From Spongiibacteraceae bacterium UBA5047 (GTDB lineage Bacteria > Pseudomonadota > Gammaproteobacteria > Pseudomonadales > Spongiibacteraceae): a stretch of 64,000 nt of DNA. Below are positions 7,268-15,272 of this stretch, piece after piece. The number at the start of each line of letters is the position of its first letter. Position 1 is the first letter of the stretch. Where the stretch lies: positions 1 through 64,000 of the forward strand of contig DIBR01000051.1 of assembly GCA_002415025.1 (NCBI GenBank), in the 5' to 3' direction. A program made the translations under genes and the position numbers. The notes beneath the pieces are model-generated. The model was not told the DNA's origin and searched no databases. It saw only the letters and a list, made by a program, of their open reading frames with translations.

Positions 7268-9082
7268 ATGTCGAATTTGCAGGAAGCGGAACGCAGTACT
7301 CGTGTGATCTGGTTTTCCGGTATCTTCATTGGTGCCTTTTTTATTCTGGACCTGCTAATCCCTCCCGCAATTGCTGTCGGCACGCTGTACGTTATCGTTA
7401 TTTTTATGCTGGCTCAGTTTGAGCGTTACGAGCATCTGGTTTCGGTTGCCTGCCTGTGCGTTGCCCTGGTCGTGCTCGACACCTTTGCCAACGGTCCGGA
7501 GCAGGTCAGCTGGGCAATGCTCGCCAACCGGGTGATGTCGGTGCTGGCCATCGCTATTGCCACAGCCCTGTTGCTGCAACAGAAAGGCTTGCGTGAACAG
7601 GATAAAGCCAAAGATATTTTATTCCGCAACTTGTTGGAATCTGCCCCCGATGCCGTTGTTATTGTTAACGAGCGCGGTCGTATAGAACTCGCGAATAAGC
7701 AGGTAGAACTGCTGTTTGGTTATCGCAAATCGGAGCTCATCGGCCGGCATGTCGAAGTGCTGATCCCAAAGCGCTTTATGGAAAGTCACGCGCGCCACAG
7801 AAAAGGCTATTTTCAAGCGCCGGCCGCACGATCTATGGGGCAGAATCTGGATTTGTATGCGGTAAAGAACAGCGGTGATGAGTTTCCCGTTGAAATAAGC
7901 CTGAGCCCTTTGCACACGGATCAGGGGCTGCTGGTGTCGGCGTCCATTCGCGACGTAACTGACCGGCGTGAAGCTGACGAAAAATTCCGGGACCTGTTGA
8001 ACTCGGCGCCCGACGCTATGGTTATTGTTAATGAGACAGGCGACATAGAGTTGGCGAACAAGCAGACAGAAATGTTGTTTGGCTATGACAACGAAGAATT
8101 GATCGGGCAAAAAATTGAAACCTTGCTGCCCAAACGCTTTCAGGGAAAACATGCCGGTCATCGCGAGAGTTTTTTTAACGCGCCAAACGTTCGGGGCATG
8201 GGCCAGGGTCTTGAATTGTTCGGCCAAAAAAAGAACGGGCTTGAATTCCCGGTGGAAATCAGCCTGAGTCCGCTGGAAACCAAGGCGGGCCTGCTTGTAT
8301 CTGCAGCGATTCGCGATATTACAGAACGCAAGGAGAAAGAGCTTGAGTTAAGCCAGTATGCGCGTCAGCTGGAAAGCAAGAACAAGGAGCTGGAGCAATT
8401 CGCCTATATTGCCTCGCATGATTTGCAGGAGCCGTTGCGCACGGTTTCGAGTTTTGTGGAACTCTTGATAGAGGATCATGGCAGCGAGCTGGACGCTGAC
8501 GCCGATACCTACCTGCACTATATTTCCGAGGCTTCACAGCGCATGACGCAGCTGATTAAGGGCTTGCTGGACTACTCGCGTATCGGCAGTCAGTCGACAC
8601 TCAGTGAAGTAGACTGCTCGCAGCTTATGATGGATATAGCAAAAGATCTGGATGTGGCAATTGCCGAAAAGTGCGCTGAGGTACATTGGCAAGACTTGCC
8701 CACTTTCGTGACGTACGCTAATGAATTGCGGCAATTGCTGCAAAATCTTGTTGCAAACGCGGTGAAGTTTCACAAACCCGACGCCAGACCCCATGTCACT
8801 ATTAGCGCAAAGCGCGATGGCAGAGCCTGGCGTTTTACAGTTGCCGACAATGGCATTGGCATTGACGAGCAATATAAAGAACGCATTTTTATGATTTTTC
8901 AGCGCTTGCATACCCGTCAGGAATACGAAGGCACCGGCATTGGGCTGGCGCACTGCAAAAAAATTGTCGATTTGCTTGGTGGCACCATTTGGGTGGAGTC
9001 CGAGCCCGGCCAAGGTTGCCAGTTCCACTTTACTGCTATTGATCACAGGCGCGATATGGAGGAGTCGGGTGCAGACGCTTGA
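7268..9082 (+). CDS. Membrane PAS-PAS sensor histidine kinase
   Basis: A 604-residue kinase beginning at the ATG at 7268 (AGGA upstream). Residues 1-105 form an N-terminal membrane sensor with about four hydrophobic stretches. Two PAS domains follow at about 119-236 and 240-356. They align to each other with no gaps and very high similarity, so they arose by recent duplication. A HisKA domain carries H384 in 'ASHDLQEPLR', and the ATPase domain has N497, DNGIG (527-531) and GTGIGL (555-560). The phytochrome-type kinase core usually signals to single-domain regulators, and one overlaps its 3' end. The stimulus is unknown. Confidence 0.93.
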   Translation: MSNLQEAERSTRVIWFSGIFIGAFFILDLLIPPAIAVGTLYVIVIFMLAQFERYEHLVSVACLCVALVVLDTFANGPEQVSWAMLANRVMSVLAIAIATALLLQQKGLREQDKAKDILFRNLLESAPDAVVIVNERGRIELANKQVELLFGYRKSELIGRHVEVLIPKRFMESHARHRKGYFQAPAARSMGQNLDLYAVKNSGDEFPVEISLSPLHTDQGLLVSASIRDVTDRREADEKFRDLLNSAPDAMVIVNETGDIELANKQTEMLFGYDNEELIGQKIETLLPKRFQGKHAGHRESFFNAPNVRGMGQGLELFGQKKNGLEFPVEISLSPLETKAGLLVSAAIRDITERKEKELELSQYARQLESKNKELEQFAYIASHDLQEPLRTVSSFVELLIEDHGSELDADADTYLHYISEASQRMTQLIKGLLDYSRIGSQSTLSEVDCSQLMMDIAKDLDVAIAEKCAEVHWQDLPTFVTYANELRQLLQNLVANAVKFHKPDARPHVTISAKRDGRAWRFTVADNGIGIDEQYKERIFMIFQRLHTRQEYEGTGIGLAHCKKIVDLLGGTIWVESEPGQGCQFHFTAIDHRRDMEESGADA

Positions 9083-9488
9083 ATCGATTTTGCTGGTTGA
9101 TGACGACCATCCCACTAATTTCCTGCACACCCGCCTACTGAAGAAAATGGGCTATGTCGGAGATATTCATGAAATGTATAACGCCGAAGATGCCTTGGCC
9201 TACCTGCGCCAGGCAGACCACAATCCGCGAGCACAGTTGCTCTTCCTTGATCTGAACATGCCCCGGCTCAACGGTTGGGAGTTTTTGCAGTTGTATTCTG
9301 AGTATTTTACCGAGACAGCGCGCGCGATTGTGGTGCTGACCACCTCACTGAACCCTGACGACGAAATCCGTGCGCACAATTCGCCATTTGTGACGGCGTT
9401 TCATCGCAAGCCGCTGACAGTCGATATGATAAAAGCTATCGTTCAGTCACAATTCGCTGCGTTTTGGAACGATACGGCAGCTTTCTGA
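9069..9488 (+). CDS. Single-domain response regulator
   Basis: A 139-residue receiver domain with acidic D11-D13, phosphoacceptor D61 (FLDLNMP), T91/T92 and K114 (HRKPL); there is no output domain. The start is a GTG at 9069, preceded by GGAGGAG (9058-9064) inside the kinase gene. The reading frame overlaps the kinase by 14 bases, which indicates translational coupling. Regulators of this kind act by protein-protein contact or in phosphorelays. Longer upstream starts in this frame would enter kinase sequence and are not supported. Confidence 0.9.
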   Translation: MQTLESILLVDDDHPTNFLHTRLLKKMGYVGDIHEMYNAEDALAYLRQADHNPRAQLLFLDLNMPRLNGWEFLQLYSEYFTETARAIVVLTTSLNPDDEIRAHNSPFVTAFHRKPLTVDMIKAIVQSQFAAFWNDTAAF

Positions 9489-9557
9489 TCTCAGCTACAG
9501 CAGGCAGCGCTCAGGAGGCCTGGCTGTCGGGGTATTTTACTTTTTACAGGGTCCGCC

Positions 9558-10022
9558 ATGATACATTTTGTGAAGCGTCTGTTTTGGTTTGCCAGTGTCT
9601 GCGCACTCTGCCTCACACTGGCTGCGGCCTGCAGCGTTGAAGAGCATGCCGCCAAAGCCGGACCGTCAACTGCGACCTCGCCATCGGCAGTGCCCCTTGC
9701 CAAACCTCACAAGAAGCTGGGTGTGGAAATGCACCATTTGAGCCAACAGCGCTCGGCAGGCCTGGTAGAGCAGGCGCGGCAGCGTAATCTTCTGGTGAAA
9801 GAGGGTTTGCTGTTGGTGCAGCTCGCCTACGAGGGTCAGGAAGCTATAGTGGCCGACGCGCTGGGTGGGCTGAATATTCCGATTATGCATAGATTTCCGC
9901 GTTTTCAGAGGCTGGATGTGGGCTTGCGCTCCTATGCAGACCTGGACGCTGTGATCAGTATGGGCAGTATCTACCGTATAGAGGCATTAAGCGTTCCGGT
10001 GGTACGTACTGACAACGAATGA
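9558..10022 (+). CDS. Small exported protein with a propeptide-like domain
   Basis: A 154-residue protein of unrecognised family. Residues 1-25 form a signal peptide ending LTLAAAC, which could be a relaxed lipobox with C25 as lipid attachment. A low-complexity Ala/Pro/Ser linker follows, then a charged helix. Residues 85-150 read as a small alpha/beta domain that aligns without gaps to residues 86-151 of the peptidase encoded next (shared LVQ, L, R-F/Y-Q-x-L, L positions, about 12 identities in 60). That peptidase segment sits where an I9-type propeptide belongs. The stop overlaps the peptidase start in ATGA. I infer a protease-partner role: trans-acting propeptide, chaperone or inhibitor. 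Confidence 0.75.
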   Translation: MIHFVKRLFWFASVCALCLTLAAACSVEEHAAKAGPSTATSPSAVPLAKPHKKLGVEMHHLSQQRSAGLVEQARQRNLLVKEGLLLVQLAYEGQEAIVADALGGLNIPIMHRFPRFQRLDVGLRSYADLDAVISMGSIYRIEALSVPVVRTDNE

Positions 10023-12397
10023 CAGCTTTTCATAACATTTTCCGGGCACTTGTAGCCTATACCCTGATCGGCAGCGCCGTCGGCGCGCCCGATCGCGTCG
10101 CAGAGCCGTATCCAAGTCCGAAAGTGCAAGCTCAGTTGAGGCTGCTAAATACACAGACCCTGTCACCACGGTTACAGGCGCTTGTGAGTGAGCGCGGTAA
10201 AGACGGCTCGCTGGTCGACCGGTTCCAACCCAGACGCTCTGTGATTGACTCAGGCGCTCAATCCGGCGCAAAAATCCTTGTTCAGGTTAACGTCAGCTCG
10301 CTCGACGATACCTTGCTGGACCGGCTGCGCAATCTCGGCGCTGACATTCGCTTTAGCTCTGCCCGTTATCAATCCCTGACCCTGGCACTGGATGCCCAAA
10401 GCCAATTGCTCGAACTGTCCCGCTTGCCGCAGGTACTTGCGGTAAGGGAATCCGAGCCCTGGATCAGCCGTGCCGGAACGGTATCAAGCCGGGCGCCCGA
10501 GGCGCTGCGCGTTGATGCGGTCAGGGCTGAGGGGAACGATGGTAGCGGTCGGGTGCTGGGAATTCTGTCAGACAGCTTTGCCCGCAGTGCCGATGTACGA
10601 GACGCCAACACTACGCCAGCTTCCGGTGTGGCTGGCAGTTTGCAGGGGAGTCGGCCGCAGGATAGCGGTAACCTGCCTGCCAGCGTCACCCTGCTGGAAG
10701 AGGGTGATGCCGGAAGCAGCGACGAAGGCGCAGCGATGGCCGAGCTGGCCTACGATATTGCGCCCGGTGTAGGTATTTCATTTCACAGTGCGGGCAATTC
10801 GCAGGCGGCATTTGCCACGGCCATTGACACCCTCTGTGACGGCCAGCAAGCCAACGTTATTGTAGATGACATCGGTTTTTTGCTTGAGCCCTATTATCAG
10901 GACGGAATTATCGCCCAGGCCGCCGCCGATTGCGTAAGCCGGGGCATTCCTTTTGTCAGCGCTATTGGCAACGATGGCGACCGGGGCTACCGCCAGATCT
11001 ATGTAGATATAAACCCTGCCACCGATGATGCGCCAGACTCGTCGCCATTCACGCCGAGCGGGGCCGACTTACACGACTGGGGTGGGGGCGACGGTTTTCT
11101 CGAGATACAAGTGCCCGCTGCGGGTGAGGTCATTGTGGTGCTGCAGTGGAATCAGCCCCACGCCAGCGTCAATGCGAGTAACGGCGCGCAGATTGATCTG
11201 GATTTATACGCTACCCGACAGGATTCGCTCGCTGCACTTGATCCCGGCAATGCCGACTTTGTTGATAGAAGTATTAGCGTTCAGGGCAACACCGAGGAGC
11301 CGCTGGGCGACGCAGCTGAATTTTTGACCTTGACCGCCGATGCGGGGGCAGCGACAACATTTTATATCGCCATTGACCACTATATTGGTTCGCAGGACGC
11401 CATTCCCCAGGATGCGGCAACTCCGCTGGAGTTTCGCCTGCTGTTGCTGGGCGAATTGAGTAACAGCGAGTACGCATTTAATGGCGCTACGGCATGGGGG
11501 CACCCTCTGGCCGAAGGGGTGGTCAGTGTAGCGGCTGTGCCATGGTGGGAGGCGCCGGATTTCGCGCCGGCGCGATTTGGCACGCCGGAGATCGACCCCG
11601 AGCCATTTAGTTCGAAGGCGGGCAACACCAGCATTCAATTTGATCGGCAGGGCAACTTTGCCCCTGTTGTGCGTTTCGGCCCGACACTGGCGGGTACCGA
11701 CGGCAACAATACGAGCTTTTTTGGCAGCGATTTCAGCCCAGATGCAACGCCAGGCTTTGGCGAACCGGACGGGGCCCCCAACTTCTTCGGCAGCTCTGCG
11801 GCCGCGCCTAATGTGGCGGCCGTTGTAGTTTTGCTTCAACAGGCTTTCCCCGAACTTTCGGCGAGGGCTATTACAGACGGGCTGATCGCCACCGCGGTTG
11901 ATGTCAGAGGGGCGCGATCCGCTGCGGGTACGGATGATGTCACCGGAGCTGGCCTTATTGACGCGCGAGCGGCGCAGACATTCTTCGCCAATAACCCTCC
12001 GCAACCTGCTCCCGCTGAACCTGCGACATCCGGTTCGGGTGGAGGAGGTGGGGGCTGCTTTATTGCCACGGCGGCTTATGGAAGCTACTGGACGAAAGAA
12101 GTGCGCCTGCTGCGTGAATTTCGCGACAAAACGCTGCGTCAGTCTGCAGCCGGGCGCTGGCTTATAGACCGGTATTATCAAGTGTCACCACCGATTGCCG
12201 AGGCCATTGCCGATAGCGACGTCCTGCGCGCTGCGGTGCGGCATGCACTGACGCCCGTTGTGTGGATGCTGCAATTGCAGGCACCGTGGCTTGCGCTGTT
12301 GTTGTTATTGACCTTGGTAGCGGTTTGTCACATTGCTGTGCTTTACTGGCTTAAAGGCGCACGGGCCGCACCGGCTCGGATAGCACAAGGGAGTTAG
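10019..12397 (+). CDS. Exported E-D-S type serine peptidase (S8/S53-like) with CFI-box C-terminus
   Basis: A 792-residue protein with a signal peptide (1-23), a propeptide-like segment (86-151), then a subtilisin/sedolisin-like domain. D185 (GILSDSF) is the first acidic residue. D235-E236-G in 'DEGAAMAELAYDIAPG' replaces the His motif, as in S53-like peptidases with a Glu-Asp-Ser centre. N318 (IGND) and S593 (GSSAAAP) complete the site. A long beta-rich insertion (about 325-480) splits the domain. After a Pro/Gly linker, C680 begins the motif CFIATAAYGS and a conserved tail. That tail resembles the domain I know as CFI-box-CTERM. A hydrophobic helix (753-777) and basic end follow. It is likely membrane-anchored outside the cytoplasm. 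Confidence 0.85.
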   Translation: MTAFHNIFRALVAYTLIGSAVGAPDRVAEPYPSPKVQAQLRLLNTQTLSPRLQALVSERGKDGSLVDRFQPRRSVIDSGAQSGAKILVQVNVSSLDDTLLDRLRNLGADIRFSSARYQSLTLALDAQSQLLELSRLPQVLAVRESEPWISRAGTVSSRAPEALRVDAVRAEGNDGSGRVLGILSDSFARSADVRDANTTPASGVAGSLQGSRPQDSGNLPASVTLLEEGDAGSSDEGAAMAELAYDIAPGVGISFHSAGNSQAAFATAIDTLCDGQQANVIVDDIGFLLEPYYQDGIIAQAAADCVSRGIPFVSAIGNDGDRGYRQIYVDINPATDDAPDSSPFTPSGADLHDWGGGDGFLEIQVPAAGEVIVVLQWNQPHASVNASNGAQIDLDLYATRQDSLAALDPGNADFVDRSISVQGNTEEPLGDAAEFLTLTADAGAATTFYIAIDHYIGSQDAIPQDAATPLEFRLLLLGELSNSEYAFNGATAWGHPLAEGVVSVAAVPWWEAPDFAPARFGTPEIDPEPFSSKAGNTSIQFDRQGNFAPVVRFGPTLAGTDGNNTSFFGSDFSPDATPGFGEPDGAPNFFGSSAAAPNVAAVVVLLQQAFPELSARAITDGLIATAVDVRGARSAAGTDDVTGAGLIDARAAQTFFANNPPQPAPAEPATSGSGGGGGGCFIATAAYGSYWTKEVRLLREFRDKTLRQSAAGRWLIDRYYQVSPPIAEAIADSDVLRAAVRHALTPVVWMLQLQAPWLALLLLLTLVAVCHIAVLYWLKGARAAPARIAQGS

Positions 12398-12404
12398 CGA
12401 AAGC

Positions 12405-13799
12405 ATGGGAAGTGTAAAACGGCGAAGCCTGCTCCAGCAGGCTTTTTTTTCGGCCCTGTCGGTCGGGGTTGCCCCGCTGGGCGTCGGACTTTTGAATGCT
12501 TCTTCCGGGGCGCGCGCTGCCGGCAATATTTGCATGCTGGTGTCTGGTCGCGACCAGTTGCAGTTGCCCACCGGGCGGCTGGCCAATATTGGGCCTTTGC
12601 AGATAGTGGACTCCCTTGGCATTGCCTTACCCAAGGGCTTTGCCGCCCGTAAGCTTGCCGAGGCAAAAAAGCCCGTGGCCACACCGGCTGGGAAAAGCGC
12701 CTACAGTCGATATAAATGGCACACCTTTCCGGATGGTGGCGCAGTATTGCCTCGGCCGAACGGCGGCTGGGTTTATACGTCCAACTCCGAAATTCCTCTC
12801 CTGCCATTGGGTGGTTGTGGTGCGCTGGCGTTTAATGCCGAGGGTCTTGTCGAAGACGCCTATTCAATATTAAAGCGCACCACGCAAAACTGTGCGGGCG
12901 GTGCCACGCCCTGGCATACCTGGATTTCCTGTGAGGAATCTAAAGATGGCTTGTGCTGGGAGTGCAACCCATTTGAGGAAGGACAGGGCGTAGCGAAACC
13001 CGCCCTGGGTCGTTTTGCCCATGAAGCCGTTGCCGTCGATTCGCTCCGGCGCACGGTTTATCTTACTGAAGATATTAATGACGGCCGCTTTTACCGCTGG
13101 ACCGCCGCCCCCGGAGACGTTGATGAGAACGGGCGTATGGCCTTCGAGCAGGGCCTGCTCGAAGTAATGAATATTGTTGGCTTTCATGACGACTGCTATC
13201 CCTTAAGTGATGCTTTTGTTCGCCGGCAGTTAGGTGTGAGCTGGGTGCCTGTCATAGAACCTGAAGGCCAGCAGGATAAAGTCCGGGCGTCGCTGCGTGA
13301 GCAGAAAAGCACCGTGCCGGGCACAGTGTTTGCCGGTGGCGAAGGCCTGTGGGCTTACCGGGTGCCGCCGGAAACGGCTCGGGCACTGCACTCGAGCTCC
13401 GCGCCCGCCGACGTCGATACGCTGATTTTCTGGACCACCAAAATTGATAATCGGGTGTGGGTGCTCGATGTCGCCAATCAACGGGTAGAGTTAATCTTTG
13501 ATAACAGTCAGATTGATACGCCGTTCAAAAGTGTGGATAACCTAACGGTTAGCCCATGGGGCGATGTGCTGGTGGCGGAAGATCCGCCTGAGCGGGATGT
13601 GTCGAGATTAATCGTGGTGCTCCCGAACCGTGGTGCGCAAAGCTTGATGGAAATCCACCATCCGGGTTCCGAAATTTGCGGTCCGGCCTTCAGCCCGGAT
13701 GGCTCGCGCTTGTATTTCAGTTCCCAGCGCTACGACCGGGGCGGCGCAACCTATGAGGTGCAGTTGCCTGTGCAGATCTGGTCTGGCGCACCGGGCTGA
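12405..13799 (+). CDS. PhoX/DUF839-family protein, Tat-exported
   Basis: A 464-residue protein with a twin-arginine signal (KRRSLLQQAFFSAL, cleavage near 'ARA' at about 37-39). The body carries hallmark DUF839/PhoX segments: 'ISCEESKDGLCWEC', 'LGRFAHEAVAVD', 'YLTEDINDGRFYRW' and a late 'DNLTVSPWGDVLVAED' beta-propeller blade. PhoX enzymes are Ca/Fe-dependent alkaline phosphatases; this one is shorter than typical PhoX, so phosphatase activity is only inferred. It starts 7 bases after the peptidase gene. A terminator-like hairpin lies within its codons 7-15 (see the separate entry), which suggests its expression is separately controlled. Confidence 0.88.
   Translation: MGSVKRRSLLQQAFFSALSVGVAPLGVGLLNASSGARAAGNICMLVSGRDQLQLPTGRLANIGPLQIVDSLGIALPKGFAARKLAEAKKPVATPAGKSAYSRYKWHTFPDGGAVLPRPNGGWVYTSNSEIPLLPLGGCGALAFNAEGLVEDAYSILKRTTQNCAGGATPWHTWISCEESKDGLCWECNPFEEGQGVAKPALGRFAHEAVAVDSLRRTVYLTEDINDGRFYRWTAAPGDVDENGRMAFEQGLLEVMNIVGFHDDCYPLSDAFVRRQLGVSWVPVIEPEGQQDKVRASLREQKSTVPGTVFAGGEGLWAYRVPPETARALHSSSAPADVDTLIFWTTKIDNRVWVLDVANQRVELIFDNSQIDTPFKSVDNLTVSPWGDVLVAEDPPERDVSRLIVVLPNRGAQSLMEIHHPGSEICGPAFSPDGSRLYFSSQRYDRGGATYEVQLPVQIWSGAPG
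12425..12450 (+). terminator. Terminator-like hairpin inside the PhoX-like signal-peptide codons
   Basis: AAGCCTG (12425-12431) pairs with CAGGCTT (12438-12444) around a 6-base loop, and a run of eight Ts (12443-12450) overlaps the end of the stem. This is the form of an intrinsic terminator on the coding strand. It lies 20 bases inside the gene, encoding the SLLQQAFF part of the Tat signal. A ribosome translating codons 1-15 would cover it, so it could act as an attenuator tied to translation initiation. The coding need for Phe-Phe partly explains the T-run. Confidence 0.55.
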
Positions 13800-13803
13800 A
13801 TAT

Positions 13804-14697
13804 TCAGTCGGTATCGCTGCGATCCGGGCGATGATCGGACATAAAGTGCAGGTCGCGCTGGGGAAAGGGAACGGAAACCCCGACCGCGCGAAAGGCATCA
13901 TCAATAGCGCTCAGGTAAGTGCCTTTGACAAAGCCGGGGCGGGTGGAATATTCGGATTTCGTCCACACCAGCAATTCAAAATCGAGGCTTGAGTCCCCGA
14001 AACCTTTCATCACAATCTGAGGCTGTTTTTGTGGGGAATCGGCCAGTGTCATTTCCAGCGCCAATGCGGCTTCGATTACGGCGTGTGTCATGACGGCCTT
14101 GTCGGTGCCGTAGGCAACGCCAAAGGGAATGCGATGGCGTTGAAAGTTGTCAGTGTGGGTGTAGTTGGTAACCTTGCCGTTCACAAACTCCGAATTAGGC
14201 ACCAGTATTTCCGAGTTTTCCACTGTGGTAATGACGGTGGCGCGCACGCGAATTTCTGAAACCACGCCCATAACGCCGCTGTCTAGCTGCACAAAATCGC
14301 CGACCTTGAGCGAACGTTCCAGCAAAATAATCAAGCCCGATACAAAGTTGCTGACAATGGCCTGCAGGCCAAAACCGATGCCGACAGACAAGGCTGACAC
14401 AATTAGCGCCAGTTTGCCGAAATCGACCCCCATAACCGAGAGCCCGAGCAGTACGCCAACAATCAGCACAAAATAGTGGGCAAACCGTTCGAGCGTATAG
14501 AGCGAGCTGGCGCTGAGAGCATAGCGGCCCCGATTGAGGGAATTTACACTTCTTTTCAGCAGTCGGGCGATGTAGAGCGAGGCAATAACAACCGCTATAC
14601 CTGCCAGAATGGAGGCGAGCGTAACCGGCCCCTTGCCCAGATCAATCAGGGGGTAGCGCAGAAATGCCACAAATGCGGAAAAATCCAGATTGCTCAT
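13804..14697 (-). CDS. Small-conductance mechanosensitive channel, MscS family
   Basis: A 297-residue protein with three N-terminal transmembrane helices. The third is a Gly/Ala-rich pore helix ('LALIVSALSVGIGFGLQAIVSNFVSG'-like stretch near 95-120), followed by the MscS beta domain ('VGDFVQLDSGVMGVVSEI', 'VPNSEFVNGKVTNYT') and an alpha/beta C-terminus. It is close to the E. coli MscS length (286). Such channels open on membrane tension to release solutes during osmotic downshock. It converges with the PhoX-like gene, with only 4 bases between the stop codons. Confidence 0.93.
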   Translation of the reverse strand: MSNLDFSAFVAFLRYPLIDLGKGPVTLASILAGIAVVIASLYIARLLKRSVNSLNRGRYALSASSLYTLERFAHYFVLIVGVLLGLSVMGVDFGKLALIVSALSVGIGFGLQAIVSNFVSGLIILLERSLKVGDFVQLDSGVMGVVSEIRVRATVITTVENSEILVPNSEFVNGKVTNYTHTDNFQRHRIPFGVAYGTDKAVMTHAVIEAALALEMTLADSPQKQPQIVMKGFGDSSLDFELLVWTKSEYSTRPGFVKGTYLSAIDDAFRAVGVSVPFPQRDLHFMSDHRPDRSDTD

Positions 14698-14754
14698 TGC
14701 CCACTCACTTGCTGTTGGTTGATCATCAGGTTGTTATTTTGCGGCCATGTTTTT

Positions 14755-15093
14755 CTAGTGCTCCCGGCGTGCCGCGCAGCGGATGCAGGTTGTTGCAACC
14801 AGGTCGGCGAGCAAGCGCGCTTCGGCAATTGGCTCATCGCAGTCTATACAGAAGCCGTAGCTGCCGTCATCTATTGCCTCAAGCGCCCGCTCAATGGCTT
14901 GCAGATGCTTCTGCCGTCGACGTTCGGTTTCCTGCGACATGGCCTGTGCCTGAAGTGCATCCATGCGCGACAAGCGGCCAACGCTGCTCTGGTCCAAAAC
15001 CACGGTGCTGCCGGCCTCGCGGCTGCTGCCTTCAGTCTCGTTCAGGCTGCTGCGCAGAGCACACAATTTCTGTCGGAAATCTTCGCTATGCAT
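14755..15093 (-). CDS. DksA/TraR-type C4 zinc-finger protein
   Basis: A 112-residue protein: an N-terminal coiled-coil-like helical half and a C-terminal zinc finger with C82, C85, C103 and C106 (FCIDC ... TCIRC). It is shorter than DksA (about 150) and resembles the short TraR/YbiI-like members. Homologues bind in the RNA polymerase secondary channel. The coiled-coil tip lacks an obvious Asp-x-x-Asp-Ala pair, so ppGpp-cofactor action is uncertain. It is upstream of and in the same orientation as the mscS-type gene, 57 bases away. Confidence 0.88.
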   Translation of the reverse strand: MHSEDFRQKLCALRSSLNETEGSSREAGSTVVLDQSSVGRLSRMDALQAQAMSQETERRRQKHLQAIERALEAIDDGSYGFCIDCDEPIAEARLLADLVATTCIRCAARREH

Positions 15094-15272
15094 AGGGTTA
15101 GCGTATCATTGCAGGGCGCTGGCCGTTACCATTAAATGGACAAATGGTAACAGCTGCTACGCTCTGATTTCCTTTGGAAAACAGCTACTATGGGCGCCAT
15201 TCCCGTCTGCTCCTGTTTCAGCCGTATGGCCTGACTTCAGGGCTGGATTTTTAATCGCTTTTGGATGCAAAA

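Noticed and set aside
11204..12181. A 325-codon open frame antisense to the peptidase gene
   Set aside because: The translation is Arg/Cys-rich and motif-free, as expected of antisense to GC-rich coding sequence.
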